A stretch of DNA of 64,000 bases. It comes from Mangrovicoccus sp. HB161399. Its GTDB lineage: Bacteria; Pseudomonadota; Alphaproteobacteria; Rhodobacterales; Rhodobacteraceae. Shown in pieces: positions 7,805 to 17,783 of the stretch. The stretch lies in the NCBI RefSeq assembly GCF_013184745.1, contig NZ_JAATVU010000011.1, positions 1 to 64,000 on the forward strand, read 5' to 3'. Made by a program: the position numbers and the translations under genes. A model generated the notes under the pieces. The model saw only the letters and a program-made list of their open reading frames with translations, ran no database searches and had not been told where the DNA came from. Each line of letters opens with the position of its first letter. Positions within the stretch are counted from its first letter, which is position 1.

Positions 7805-9352
7805 CTAAGGCCTCGGCGCGGGAATGTCACCCCCGGAAATCGCCTGTGGGGCATGGCCGGGATGAGTCACCGTGACGGCGGCATCGGCGGCGGCGGCCTG
7901 CCAGGGCGAGGCCGTGCCGTCGGGCCAGAGCACGCGCAGCTGCACCTGCGCGGCATCGCCCAGCCCGAAATGCTGCGGGCCCAGCTGCCCGCCGCCATGG
8001 CCGCCGCCGACGGTGACCTCGCGGGTGACGGTGCGGTCTGCGAGGCGCAGCTCGATCTTCGCGCCGACGGCAGCGGCGTTCGGGGCGGGCTGGCGCAGCG
8101 TGACGGCCAGCCAATGGCCGCTTTCCTCCGTCACGTTCCGCCAGACCTCCAGCGGCGCGCGGCGGTTCGAAACCACGAGATCGAGCCGTCCGTCCAGGTC
8201 CAGATCGGCCAGCGCGGCGCCGCGGCTGCGCGCCGGGCTGGCCACGCCCGCGGCGACCGACACTTCGCGGAAGGTCCCGTCCGGCTGCTGGCGGAGCAGA
8301 GAATTCGGGTCCTCCATCGCCATGTCGGGCATCTGGTCGACATTGCCCTTGGCGATGAACAGGTCGTCCCGCCCATCATTGTCGATGTCGCCGAACTCGA
8401 CATGCCAGCCGGTGGAGGGCCGCCCGTCGGCCCCGGCATGCGGGCGGTGTGCGGTGGTGCCGCGCGCGAAGGGCACGTCCACATAGGCGGGGCCGGTGGC
8501 GCCGGGCACCGGTTCCTGCAGCCGCTGGTCGCCCATCGAGGTCATCATCACCTCGGGCCGTCCGTCGCCGGACAGGTCGCGCGAGGCTATGCCCATGCCC
8601 CACAGCTGGAACGGCACCCAGCCATCCTCCGGTCCGTAGAGCCGCGGGGTCTCCTCCATCGCCCACATCTGCTCCTGCCCGCCGCGGACATAGTAATGCC
8701 GGTCGTTGGACACCCGCAGGTCGGCGCGCCCGCCGCCCCAGTCGGAGAACAGCATCGAGAGCGCGCAGAAGCCGGGCTCCAACGGCAGGGGCGGGCCGTA
8801 GCGGCCACCTTCGGGACGGTAGAGGAAATTGGCGTCGCAGGCCTCGAAGGGTCCGTCCGGATCGGCGCGGTCGACATAGGAGCCGAAGGCCAGCGTCGGC
8901 AGGCTCCGACCCGGCTCCCAAGTGGCGGAGAAGGCGGTGCTCCAATGGTCGCCGCTGCCGAATCCCAAGTCATCGAAGGGGACGAAGCTGCAGTCCGGCC
9001 CGCCCTTCAGCAGCTGGTCCGGCCCGGCGCGCAGGACGGCAAGGTCGGTCCGGCCGTCGCCGTCGATGTCGAGCGGATAGAGCCCGGTCGCCCGGGTGAC
9101 CGCCAGCGCCTCCGGCGTCTCCGCCTCGAAGCGCATCCCGCCGCGGTTCCGCAGCAGCATGGCCGGGGTCTCGCCTCCGGCCGCGGCGATCTCGGGCAGG
9201 GCGTCGCCGTCGCAGTCGAACACCGCCACGCCGCCGCCGGTGAAGAATTCCCAGCCGCCGCCATAGACATGCTCCGGCACCGCGACGGGCTGGAACCGGG
9301 GATCGGCCGCCGCGGGCAGGGCGAGCAGGCAGAGGAGCAGTTCAGGCCGCAT
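7805..9352 (-). CDS. Secreted VCBS/FG-GAP repeat protein with ASPIC/UnbV domain (CRTAC1-like)
   Basis: A 515-residue exported protein. It has a signal peptide (MRPELLLCLLALPAAA), at least five calcium-binding-loop FG-GAP/VCBS repeats (DCDGDALPE, DIDGDGRTD, DLSGDGRPE, DIDNDGRDD, DLDLDGRLD), and a C-terminal ASPIC/UnbV domain ending in HFGLG and WPDG motifs. A beta-propeller in the periplasm or outside the cell is expected. The function is unknown; related proteins are thought to bind calcium or glycans. The start at 9352 overlaps the ROK regulator stop by 11 nt, so the two are probably one transcript. The longer start at 9400 lacks a signal peptide context. Confidence 0.85.
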   Translation of the reverse strand: MRPELLLCLLALPAAADPRFQPVAVPEHVYGGGWEFFTGGGVAVFDCDGDALPEIAAAGGETPAMLLRNRGGMRFEAETPEALAVTRATGLYPLDIDGDGRTDLAVLRAGPDQLLKGGPDCSFVPFDDLGFGSGDHWSTAFSATWEPGRSLPTLAFGSYVDRADPDGPFEACDANFLYRPEGGRYGPPLPLEPGFCALSMLFSDWGGGRADLRVSNDRHYYVRGGQEQMWAMEETPRLYGPEDGWVPFQLWGMGIASRDLSGDGRPEVMMTSMGDQRLQEPVPGATGPAYVDVPFARGTTAHRPHAGADGRPSTGWHVEFGDIDNDGRDDLFIAKGNVDQMPDMAMEDPNSLLRQQPDGTFREVSVAAGVASPARSRGAALADLDLDGRLDLVVSNRRAPLEVWRNVTEESGHWLAVTLRQPAPNAAAVGAKIELRLADRTVTREVTVGGGHGGGQLGPQHFGLGDAAQVQLRVLWPDGTASPWQAAAADAAVTVTHPGHAPQAISGGDIPAPRP

Positions 9353-10544
9353 CTTCGCCCAGCCCCGCCAGCGCCCGCGCCGCCAGTCCCTCGATCGCAT
9401 AGGCCGCTGCGCCGCGCGCCCACATCAGGTCGTCCCAGCGGTGCACCCGGATCTCGGGCGGGGGACCGCCGACCTGCACGGTCTGGCCCGCAACCATTGC
9501 AATGACCTTCTCGTCATAGAGGTAGTCGTGCTGCGCCAGCTCGCCCGAGAGGATGATCAGCTGCGGGTCGAAGATGTTGACCAGGTTGGCCAGCCCCATG
9601 GCGAAGATCCGCTCGGCCCGGGCGACGATGCTGGCCGCCATCGGCTCGCCCGCGCGGGCCTGCGCCAGCAGCGCCTCCATGTCCGCCTGCGGCTCGCCCG
9701 CGCGCTGGCCGGGACGCAGCGCCGCCTCGCGCAGCAGCGCGTAGTCGGCGATATAGGCCTCGAGGCAGCCGCGCTGGCCGCAGCGGCACAGCGCGCCGTC
9801 GATCTGCACCTTGGTATGGCCGAATTCCGCGCCGCAGCCGCGCGTGCCGCGGTAGATGCGGCCGCCCAGCACGATGCCGAGGCCGACGCCCGATTCCACG
9901 GTTACCACAAGGAAGTCGTCGATCCCCTTGCCCTCGCCGAAATAGAGCTCGGCCATGGCCACCAGGTTGGCATCGTTGTCGATGAACGAAGGCAGGCCGG
10001 AGGCCTCCTCCAGCGCGGCGCGGAAGGGCGCGTTGCGGGCGTCGAGCGCAGGCGACCAGCGTGCCACGCCCGCCTCGGCATCGACGATCCCGGCCAGCGC
10101 CGCGCCGATCCCCGAGACCTCGGCCATGCCGTGCCCGGCGGCGCGGGCGGCGGCCTCCACCGCGGCGGCGACATCGCGCGCCAGGTCCGCGGGCGCCTGC
10201 ACCTGCGCCGTGAGGGGCAGCGCCGCCTCGCCGAGCACTTGGCCGGTGAAATCCGCGACCGCCGCCGAGATCGTCCGGTCGGCGACCTTGGCGCCTGCCA
10301 CCAGATGCGCGGCGCCGCGGATCTGCAGCCCTACCCGCGGACGGCCGCGGCGGGCATCGCCGGTGGCCACCAGCGCGGCGCTTTCCTCGATCAGCCCGGC
10401 GGCCATCAGCTCGGCGGTGATCGCCGTCACCGTCGCCTGGCTGAGCCCGGTGCGGCGCGCGAGATCGACCCGGGCGATAGACCCGGCGCGGCGGATTTCG
10501 CCCAGGATGGCGTGGCGCCCCTGGCTGCGCTGGTCTCGGATCAT
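9342..10544 (-). CDS. xylR: ROK-family repressor, XylR type
   Basis: A 400-residue ROK protein. The N-terminal winged helix-turn-helix contains LARRTGLSQATVTAITAEL, followed by a sugar-kinase-like domain with the ROK signature and the zinc motif CRCGQRGCLEAY near residue 255. The phosphate-loop region differs from true kinases, as expected for a repressor. It diverges from xylFHG across 143 bp and very likely represses that operon until xylose or a related pentose binds. The symbol rests on this context; NagC/Mlc-like specificity cannot be excluded. Confidence 0.82.
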   Translation of the reverse strand: MIRDQRSQGRHAILGEIRRAGSIARVDLARRTGLSQATVTAITAELMAAGLIEESAALVATGDARRGRPRVGLQIRGAAHLVAGAKVADRTISAAVADFTGQVLGEAALPLTAQVQAPADLARDVAAAVEAAARAAGHGMAEVSGIGAALAGIVDAEAGVARWSPALDARNAPFRAALEEASGLPSFIDNDANLVAMAELYFGEGKGIDDFLVVTVESGVGLGIVLGGRIYRGTRGCGAEFGHTKVQIDGALCRCGQRGCLEAYIADYALLREAALRPGQRAGEPQADMEALLAQARAGEPMAASIVARAERIFAMGLANLVNIFDPQLIILSGELAQHDYLYDEKVIAMVAGQTVQVGGPPPEIRVHRWDDLMWARGAAAYAIEGLAARALAGLGEDAA

Positions 10545-10594
10545 CTGCCGTCCTCCCTGGATGCAGGATGGCGGGATTCCGCGGCGGGAGCCAG

Positions 10595-10631
10595 AATTTA
10601 TTTTGCGTCCCGAATTTAACTCTGCTAGCGA
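10595..10631 (+). promoter_or_regulatory. Putative xylF promoter and operator
   Basis: An AT-rich island in the xylR/xylF gap. A sigma70-like promoter can be read: TTGCGT at 10603-10608, a 17-bp spacer, TAGCGA at 10626-10631. Two direct copies of AATTTA (10595 and 10613), 18 bp apart, flank the -35 box and are a plausible repressor target. Confidence 0.5.
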
Positions 10632-10687
10632 TGGGGCAGGCGTTCAACCGGAGGGGAGTCCGGGCGGCGCCGCAACGGGAGGACATC

Positions 10688-11716
10688 ATGAACACATTCA
10701 GGACCACCGCTCTGGCGGTGCTGGCCGCGACTGTCTCGACGGCAGCTCTGGCCGCCGACATCACCGTGGGCGTCAGCTGGTCGAACTTCCAGGAGGAGCG
10801 CTGGAAGACCGACGAGGGCGCGATCAAGGCGGCGCTGGAAGCGGCGGGCGCGGAGTATGTCTCGGCGGACGCGCAGTCATCCTCGGCCAAGCAGCTTTCC
10901 GACGTGGAGAGCCTGATTGCCCAGGGCGTGGATGCGCTGATCATCCTGGCCCAGGACAGCCAGGCGATCGGCCCGGCGGTGCAGGCGGCGACCGACGAGG
11001 GCATCCCGGTCGTGGGCTATGACCGGCTGATCGACGATCCGCGCGCCTTCTACCTGACCTTCGACAATGTCGAAGTGGGGCGGATGCAGGCCCGCGCGGT
11101 GCTGGCCGAGGCGCCCGAGGGCAACTACGTGATGATCAAGGGCTCGCCCACCGACCCGAACGCGGATTTCCTGCGCGGCGGCCAGCAGGAAGTGCTGCAG
11201 GAGGCGATCGACGCAGGCAAGATCACCATTGTCGGCGAGGCCTATACCGACGGCTGGCTGCCCGCCAACGCGCAGCGCAACATGGAGCAGATCCTGACCG
11301 CCAACGACAACAAGGTCGACGCGGTCGTGGCCTCCAATGACGGCACTGCGGGCGGCGCTGTGGCGGCGCTGACGGCGCAGGGGATGGACGGCATCCCGGT
11401 CTCGGGGCAGGACGGCGACCATGCCGCGCTGAACCGCATCGCGCTGGGCACCCAGACGGTCAGCGTCTGGAAGGATGCGCGCGACCTGGGCCGCGAGGCC
11501 GCGGAGATCGCCGTCGCCATGGCCGGGGGCACGGCCATGGCCGATATCGACGGCGCCGAGATGTGGACCTCGCCCTCGGGCAAGGAGCTGACCGCGAAGT
11601 TCCTCAAGCCGGTGCCTGTCACCGCCGAGAGCCTGACCGTCGTGGTCGACGCGGGCTGGATCACCAAGGATGCGCTCTGCCAGGGCGTGACCGCGGGCCC
11701 GGCTCCCTGCAACTGA
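10688..11716 (+). CDS. xylF: D-xylose-type ABC transporter substrate-binding protein
   Basis: A 342-residue periplasmic sugar-binding protein of the ribose/xylose class. It has a signal peptide (MNTFRTTALAVLAATVSTAA, cleavage near ALAAD) and two Rossmann-like lobes. ASNDGTAGGAVAAL and PVSGQDGDHAALNRI match XylF rather than RbsB or ChvE. The start ATG follows GGAGG by 5 nt; the upstream in-frame ATG at 10568 is not needed. First gene of xylFHG. No xylA/xylB is in the window, so catabolism must be encoded elsewhere. Confidence 0.88.
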   Translation: MNTFRTTALAVLAATVSTAALAADITVGVSWSNFQEERWKTDEGAIKAALEAAGAEYVSADAQSSSAKQLSDVESLIAQGVDALIILAQDSQAIGPAVQAATDEGIPVVGYDRLIDDPRAFYLTFDNVEVGRMQARAVLAEAPEGNYVMIKGSPTDPNADFLRGGQQEVLQEAIDAGKITIVGEAYTDGWLPANAQRNMEQILTANDNKVDAVVASNDGTAGGAVAALTAQGMDGIPVSGQDGDHAALNRIALGTQTVSVWKDARDLGREAAEIAVAMAGGTAMADIDGAEMWTSPSGKELTAKFLKPVPVTAESLTVVVDAGWITKDALCQGVTAGPAPCN

Positions 11717-11818
11717 GCTGAACCACGGATAGGGCGGGGCCGGGGAGGGCCCTTGCCCGCGCGCCGGGCGGTCCGCCGTCCGGCGCTGCACAGGCTGGCG
11801 GAACCGGGAGGACGGGTC

Positions 11819-13111
11819 ATGGCCGAAACGACGGGTGCCGGAGCGGCGCCGAAACGGGGTTTCCTGAAAGCGCTGGAGATCGATACGCGGCTGCTTGGCA
11901 TGATCGGCGCCTTCATCGCCGTCTGCCTGGTCTTCAACCTGATGACCGACGGCCGCTTCCTGACGGCGCGCAACATCTTCAACCTGACGATCCAGACGGT
12001 CAGCGTGGCGATCATGGCCACAGGCATGGTCTTCGTGATCGTCACGAGGCATATCGACCTGTCGGTGGGCTCGCTGCTGGCGACCTGCTCGGCGGTGATG
12101 GCGATGATGCAGACGCGCTGGCTGCCGGACATGCTGGGGCTGGAGATCGGCCATCCGCTGCTGCCCTGGCTGTCGATCCTGTCGGGGCTTGCCGTCGGCG
12201 GCGCGATCGGCGCCTTCAACGGCTGGCTGGTCGGCTACCTGACCATTCCGGCCTTCATCGTGACGCTGGGCGGGCTGCTGGTCTGGCGCAACGTCGCCTG
12301 GTACATGACCAGCGGCCAGACCATCGGTCCGCTCGATCCGACCTATGTGGCCTTCGGCGGGATCAACGGCACGCTCGGCCCGGCGGCCAGCTGGGTCGTC
12401 GGGCTGGCGGCGACCGCGGTGGGGGTCTTCGCACTGGTCTCCGCGCGCCGCGCCAAGGTGGGGCACGGCCAGCCGGTCAAGCCGCTCTGGGCCGAGGTGG
12501 TGCTGGCCGCGCTGATCGCCGCGGCGATCCTCGGCTTCGTCGCCATCCTAAATGCCTATGACATTCCCTCAGCACGGCTGGCGCGGATCTTCGAGGCCCG
12601 CGGCGAGACCATGCCGGAAGGCTACACCGAAGGCTACGGCATTCCCTATTCGGTGCTGCTCTTGATCTTCATCGCCATCGTGATGACGGTTACGGCGCAG
12701 CGCACGCGGCTGGGCCGCTACATCTTCGCCACCGGCGGCAACCCGGACGCGGCGGAGCTGTCGGGGATCAACACGCGGCTGCTGACGGTCAAGATCTTCG
12801 CCATCATGGGCGTGCTCTGCGCGCTGGCGGGCATGGTCGCCTCGGCGCGTCTGGCGAACCACTCCAACGACATCGGCACGCTGGACGAGTTGCGGGTGAT
12901 CGCGGCAGCGGTGATCGGCGGCACGGCACTGTCGGGCGGGATCGGCACGATCTACGGCGCCATCCTCGGCGCGCTGATCATGCAGTCGCTGCAGTCCGGC
13001 ATGGCGATGGTCGGCGTTGACGCGCCGTTCCAGAACATCGTGGTCGGCGCCGTGCTGGTCCTGGCTGTTCTGATCGACATCATCTACCGCAAGCGCACGG
13101 GAGCAAGCTGA
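11819..13111 (+). CDS. xylH: Xylose-type ABC transporter permease
   Basis: A 430-residue permease of the BPD_transp_2 family with around ten membrane segments, including the family motif [10 protein letters not shown] and the later [11 protein letters not shown] loop. It is longer than RbsC-type permeases, with an insertion around residues 190-280 as seen in XylH. The start [11 protein letters not shown] has GGGAGG upstream. Its stop TGA overlaps the xylG ATG by 1 nt. Works with XylF and XylG in pentose import. Confidence 0.88.
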   Translation: MAETTGAGAAPKRGFLKALEIDTRLLGMIGAFIAVCLVFNLMTDGRFLTARNIFNLTIQTVSVAIMATGMVFVIVTRHIDLSVGSLLATCSAVMAMMQTRWLPDMLGLEIGHPLLPWLSILSGLAVGGAIGAFNGWLVGYLTIPAFIVTLGGLLVWRNVAWYMTSGQTIGPLDPTYVAFGGINGTLGPAASWVVGLAATAVGVFALVSARRAKVGHGQPVKPLWAEVVLAALIAAAILGFVAILNAYDIPSARLARIFEARGETMPEGYTEGYGIPYSVLLLIFIAIVMTVTAQRTRLGRYIFATGGNPDAAELSGINTRLLTVKIFAIMGVLCALAGMVASARLANHSNDIGTLDELRVIAAAVIGGTALSGGIGTIYGAILGALIMQSLQSGMAMVGVDAPFQNIVVGAVLVLAVLIDIIYRKRTGAS

Positions 13112-13881
13112 TGGCCATCGACCGGACTGGAACTCCGCTGGTGGAGATGGAGAACATGTGCATCAGCTTCGGCGGCATCCGCGCCGTCGACGATGTCAGC
13201 GTCAATCTCTGGCCCGGCGAGGTGGTCGGGCTGCTCGGGCACAACGGCGCGGGCAAGTCGACGCTGATCAAGATGCTTTCGGGCGCCTATCACGCCGACC
13301 GCGGCACGATCCGCATCAACGGCGAGGAGGCGCATATCCACAATCCCCGCGACGCGAGGCGCTACAACATCGAGACGATCTACCAGACGCTGGCGCTGGC
13401 CGACAACCTGAACGCCTCGGCCAACCTGTTTCTCGGGCGCGAGCTGGTGACGGCGACGGGGCTGGTGGACGATGCGCGGATGGAAGCGGAGACCGCGCGG
13501 ATCATGGCGCGGCTGAACCCGAATTTCCGCAAGTTCCGCGACCCGGTGAGCGCGCTCTCGGGCGGGCAGCGGCAATCGGTGGCGATCGCGCGGGCGGTGT
13601 ATTTCAACGCGCGCATCCTGATCATGGACGAGCCCACCGCCGCGCTGGGGCCGCACGAGACGCAGATGGTCTCGGAGCTGATCGAGGAGCTGAAGCGCCA
13701 GGGGATCGGCATCTTCCTGATCAGCCACGACATCCATGACGTGATGAAGCTCTGCGACCGGGCGAGCGTGATGAAGAACGGCCAGCTGGTGGGCACGGTG
13801 GACGTCGCCAAGGTCACCGATGACGACCTGCTGGGGATGATCATCCTCGGCAAGCACCCGGGCCAGCACGCCGCGGCGTGA
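13111..13881 (+). CDS. xylG: Sugar ABC transporter ATPase (single-domain XylG/FrcA type)
   Basis: A 256-residue ABC ATPase with Walker [17 protein letters not shown], signature [14 protein letters not shown], Walker [14 protein letters not shown] and H-loop [10 protein letters not shown]. Enterobacterial XylG carries two fused ABC domains (about 510 aa). This one has a single domain, as in rhizobial FrcA, so the transporter must use a homodimer. Position and coupling to xylH make its role clear; the symbol is by context. Confidence 0.85.
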   Translation: MAIDRTGTPLVEMENMCISFGGIRAVDDVSVNLWPGEVVGLLGHNGAGKSTLIKMLSGAYHADRGTIRINGEEAHIHNPRDARRYNIETIYQTLALADNLNASANLFLGRELVTATGLVDDARMEAETARIMARLNPNFRKFRDPVSALSGGQRQSVAIARAVYFNARILIMDEPTAALGPHETQMVSELIEELKRQGIGIFLISHDIHDVMKLCDRASVMKNGQLVGTVDVAKVTDDDLLGMIILGKHPGQHAAA

Positions 13882-13887
13882 CCGAGG

Positions 13888-13914
13888 CAGGGGGGAACCG
13901 AGGTTTCCCCCCTG
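13888..13914 (+). terminator. Hairpin terminator after xylG
   Basis: A perfect 10-bp stem CAGGGGGGAA (13888-13897) / TTCCCCCCTG (13905-13914) with a 7-nt loop starts 7 nt after the xylG stop. There is no downstream T-run, so any termination would be weakly intrinsic or structure-assisted. Confidence 0.55.
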
Positions 13915-13991
13915 ACCCCCCTTCTGCCGCCCGGTGTCGACCTTCGGGTCGCGGTCGTTTAGGGCGGGACGAGCCCGGACGGAGGATGCCC

Positions 13992-14450
13992 ATGACCAAG
14001 CTCTATATCGATGCCGATGCCTGCCCGGTGAAGGCCGAGGCCGAGCGGGTGGCAACGCGGCTGAAGGTGCCGATGCTGCTGGTGTGCAATGGCGGGCTGC
14101 GGCCGTCGCAGAACCCGCTGGTGGAGCTTGTCGTGGTGCCGGACGGTCCCGATGTCGCCGACCAGTGGATCGCGGAGCGCTGCGGTCCCGGCGATGTGGT
14201 GGTGACCGCCGACCTGGTGCTGGCCGACCGCTGCATCAAGGCCGGGGCGCAGGTGATCCAGCATGACGGCGAGGTGCTGAGCGCGGCCAATATCGGCGGG
14301 CGGCTGGCCACGCGCGACCTGATGGCCGATCTGCGCGCGGCTGATCCGTTCCGCCAGGGCAGCGGCAAGGGCTTCGGCAAGGCCGAGCGGGCGCGCTTCC
14401 TGCAGGGACTCGACCGGGTGATGGCGAAGGCGGTGCGGGGAGGCGCCTGA
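13992..14450 (+). CDS. YaiI/YqxD (DUF188) family protein
   Basis: A 152-residue member of the DUF188 family, a PIN-like fold of unknown function. Hallmarks are [18 protein letters not shown] at the N-terminus, [16 protein letters not shown] in the middle, and the C-terminal [19 protein letters not shown]. The conserved acidic residues match a nuclease-like metal site, but no activity is established for the family. The start ATG at 13992 follows GGAGG by 6 nt; the frame is open upstream from 13878 without coding character. It converges on the frameshifted VPLPA gene. Confidence 0.9.
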   Translation: MTKLYIDADACPVKAEAERVATRLKVPMLLVCNGGLRPSQNPLVELVVVPDGPDVADQWIAERCGPGDVVVTADLVLADRCIKAGAQVIQHDGEVLSAANIGGRLATRDLMADLRAADPFRQGSGKGFGKAERARFLQGLDRVMAKAVRGGA

Positions 14451-14467
14451 CGCGGTCGCATGGGGGC

Positions 14468-15103
14468 TCAACCGGTCCGGCGTCGCAGGCGGGGCAGTCC
14501 GAGTCCGGGATGCCGGCGGCAGGGAGGCAGGCAACGGGATGGCGGCATCGCCAAGGGCGCACCGCTTGGCGAACACTCTCGCGTCATCGCCCGGCGTCGA
14601 TGCTAGCCATTCGGCACGGAGCCGCGTCGGCAGGGCCGGATTGATCCAGGCCGTGTCCTGGTGCGGCTCGAGGCCGTGCAAGTCCGGGTTCAGGTGGGTT
14701 GCAGAGTTGTGCAGCAGGAAGTCGGAGGCCGCCAGGAAGGCGGTCGAAGTCGCGATGCCGTGGATGCCGGCATCGAAATCCGCGTAGCCGGCCTGGATGT
14801 CATTGACCGGATCGAAGAACATGCAATGCGCGGCGGCGACATCGCCGGCAACCGGTGGCGCGCCGATATCGACCGGGATTTCGACGTGACGGCAATGTTC
14901 CGGTCCTTGTCGGACGCGAAGAGGTGCAGCAGCCGGAAGGTGACGCTCCCGACGCTGAAACCGAAGGACGGGTCGAGGATCGCGAAGCTGCCGGTGCCGA
15001 AGCTGCTGCCGCCGGTGATGGCGCCTCCGGCGGCAGTCGCGGATGCGAGGCCGGCCGAGAGCAGCAAGGCCGCGGCGGGAAAGAAAAACGCGCATTTTTT
15101 CAA
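14468..15103 (-). pseudogene. Frameshifted VPLPA-CTERM secreted protein
   Basis: The gene begins at MKKCAFFFPAAALLLSAGLA (signal peptide) and runs to ...KDRNIAV near 14887. A one-base loss then moves coding to a second frame, which reads VEIPVDIGAPPVAGDV, a domain resembling secreted VPLPA-CTERM proteins, and reaches the sorting motif IPLPASLP near 14540-14517. A compensating one-base gain returns to the first frame for GLGLPRLRRRTG and a stop at 14468. The order (signal peptide, extracellular domain, VPLPA motif, short hydrophobic stretch, basic tail) is that of exosortase substrates. The hydrophobic part is short and proline-rich, so it is decayed even if the indels are base-calling errors. 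No exosortase gene is in the window. Confidence 0.72.
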
Positions 15104-15153
15104 AGTCCGGGTGTTGCAAAGGGAAATGTGCGCAATGTCGCGAATGTCAGGGC

Positions 15154-15191
15154 GAAAAGAAAAGCCCGCCCCTGCAACGGCAGGAGCGGGC
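15154..15191 (-). terminator. Rho-independent terminator of ilvC
   Basis: Downstream of the ilvC stop the minus strand forms GCCCGCTCCTG / CAGGGGCGGGC (15191-15164, one mismatch, loop CCGTTG) followed by TTTTCTTTTC (15163-15154). This is the only classic stem plus T-run terminator seen in the window. Confidence 0.85.
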
Positions 15192-15232
15192 GGATCCGGC
15201 AGGCTGGTCCCGCTTGCGCGGGATGTGCCGGC

Positions 15233-16279
<1,047 letters not shown>

Positions 16280-16322
16280 TCACGTGTCCGGGCAGAATAG
16301 TCATTCGGGCGGCATGAGCTCT

Positions 16323-16342
16323 GCAATATTCGCAAGTATTGC
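16323..16342. promoter_or_regulatory. Palindromic Lrp-type operator
   Basis: GCAATA (16323-16328) and TATTGC (16337-16342) form a perfect 6-bp inverted repeat, 20 bp overall, in an AT-rich patch of the 136-bp ilvC/lrp gap. A TTGACG -35-like box follows at 16350-16355 toward the regulators. The size and AT-rich centre fit an Lrp/AsnC dimer site. Confidence 0.55.
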
Positions 16343-16391
16343 GGAAATTTTGACGCTGTCATTCGCTCGCGGTCAATGCTACGACGCATTC

Positions 16392-16850
16392 ATGCAAACA
16401 GATGACACCGACCGGCGCCTGCTGCGCCAGCTCCAGGCCGCGCCGGAGGCCGCCATTGCCGATCTGGCGGAGCGCGCCAATGTCTCCGCCGCGACGGCGC
16501 GGCGGCGGCTCGACCGGATGCGGGAGGCGGGGCTGTTCCGCGGGCCGCGGGCGGTGATCGACTGGGACGCCCTCGGCTACCGGGTGGAGGTGTCGCTGCG
16601 CATCGCCATCGACAAGACCGTGCCGGGGGCCTTCGACGTCTTTCTGGAGGAGGCGCGCAAGATCCCCGAGGTGACCGAGATCCAGACATTCCTCGGCCGG
16701 GTCGACCTGCGGCTCTCGGTCCGGGCGCGGGACATGGCGGATTACCAGCGGCTCTACCGCGACCGCATCCTTTCCCTGCCGCACATGGCGGATATCGAGG
16801 CGCTGGTGCGCGTCGCCACCATCTTCGAACGCGAAAGCCTGCCCTTGTGA
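16392..16850 (+). CDS. Lrp/AsnC-family regulator 1
   Basis: A 152-residue feast/famine regulator. The helix-turn-helix (ADLAERANVSAATARRRLDRM) spans residues 20-45, followed by an RAM effector domain of typical length. The start MQTDDTDRRLL at 16392 is the normal family N-terminus; the frame is open from 16284 but non-coding. Its stop overlaps the next gene's GTG start by 4 nt, so the two regulators are translationally coupled and may form mixed oligomers. Target and ligand are unknown; ilvC is the obvious candidate. Confidence 0.88.
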   Translation: MQTDDTDRRLLRQLQAAPEAAIADLAERANVSAATARRRLDRMREAGLFRGPRAVIDWDALGYRVEVSLRIAIDKTVPGAFDVFLEEARKIPEVTEIQTFLGRVDLRLSVRARDMADYQRLYRDRILSLPHMADIEALVRVATIFERESLPL

Positions 16851-17302
16851 TCGAGCTGGACGACACCGACCGGGCGCTGCTGCGGGCGCTGGCCGAGGAT
16901 GCGACCGAAGGGGCGGGGGCGCTGGGACGGCGGCTGGGACTCAGCCAGCCCGCGGCCTGGCGGCGGATCAGGCGGCTGGAGGACGCGGGCGCAATCTCCG
17001 GCCGGGCGATCGATCTCGACCGCGAGAAGCTGGGCTTCGGAGTCACGGTGTTCCTCGGCATCAAGCTTGCCGCGAAGGGCCGCCACGGGCTGGAGGATTT
17101 CGAGCGGGCGATTTCCGCCATCCCCGAAGTTCAGGCGGTGCATCATGTGCTTGGCCGTTTCGACTACCGTCTGATCGTCACCGCCCGCGACCTGCCGGAT
17201 TTCGAGCGGGTGCTCAGGCGGCGGATCATGGTGCTGCCCTCGGTCGGCGAGGTGGAGGCCAATGTGCTCCTCAGCCAGGAGCGGCGGCCCGGGCCGCTCT
17301 AG
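16847..17302 (+). CDS. Lrp/AsnC-family regulator 2
   Basis: A 151-residue paralogue of the gene before it, with the same layout: helix-turn-helix GRRLGLSQPAAWRRIRRLED at residues 25-45 and an RAM domain with GRFDYRLIVTARDLPDFERV. The start is GTG in a GTGA overlap with the upstream stop; no ATG fits. Sequence identity between the two is moderate, so this is an old duplication rather than a recent one. The AsnC-like siroheme decarboxylases also come in pairs but lack this intact DNA-binding helix. Confidence 0.88.
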   Translation: MIELDDTDRALLRALAEDATEGAGALGRRLGLSQPAAWRRIRRLEDAGAISGRAIDLDREKLGFGVTVFLGIKLAAKGRHGLEDFERAISAIPEVQAVHHVLGRFDYRLIVTARDLPDFERVLRRRIMVLPSVGEVEANVLLSQERRPGPL

Positions 17303-17378
17303 CCCCTGCAAGGGGGCAATGTCTTGCGCCGTCCCGGAAATCGGATAGCGTTCCCGTGTCGGTCACGGAATTTCGGAC

Positions 17379-17783
17379 ATGCAGGCAATCGCCGCGATAA
17401 CGGACAACGCTTCGCTACATGTCACTTGGGCGCTGACAGTGCTGGGCGGCACGCTCTTGACGGTCGTGGGGACGTCCCATCTCAGCCCGGGATCGGTGGC
17501 CATGCGGCTCGGCTATCTGCTTTTGCTCCCCGCTTGGGTACTTCTCGGGGCGTCGATCTATTTCGGCGACCGGGTGCTGCGGAATGCGATTGCGTGGCAG
17601 ATCGCGAAAGCCTCGGGCAATGATGTCACAACGGGAAAGATCTTCACTGAGATCAATCGGGATTTCGGGGCACAGATGGACATGCTGACCTGGGCGGGTG
17701 GCTGCCTGGTGTCTAGCTGTTCTTCTATCTGCTTTGGTGGGTCTTCCTGCGGCAGTCTGAAAAGGAAAAAGGATGAGTCATGA
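17379..17783 (+). CDS. Small membrane protein, probable frameshift near its end
   Basis: An unrecognised 134-residue open frame with two clear membrane segments (VTWALTVLGGTLLTVVG and LGYLLLLPAWVLLGASIYFG). The last 24 residues are Ser/Cys-rich and unlike the rest. If one C were restored at about 17717 (AGCTG to AGCCTG), the frame would instead give a good third membrane helix LFFYLLWWVFLRQSEKEKG, stopping at 17776, 3 nt before the next ATG. So either the database end is right and overlaps the next gene by 4 nt, or a single base is missing here. Function unknown; co-directional with the next gene. Confidence 0.6.
   Translation: MQAIAAITDNASLHVTWALTVLGGTLLTVVGTSHLSPGSVAMRLGYLLLLPAWVLLGASIYFGDRVLRNAIAWQIAKASGNDVTTGKIFTEINRDFGAQMDMLTWAGGCLVSSCSSICFGGSSCGSLKRKKDES

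Noticed and set aside
6971-9505. An 844-codon plus-strand open frame.
   Set aside because: Antisense to thiM, the riboswitch and the VCBS gene.
16392-17302. The two AsnC-like proteins as a siroheme decarboxylase pair.
   Set aside because: Both keep an intact DNA-binding helix and standard Lrp RAM domains, and no heme d1 or haem-alternative genes are near.
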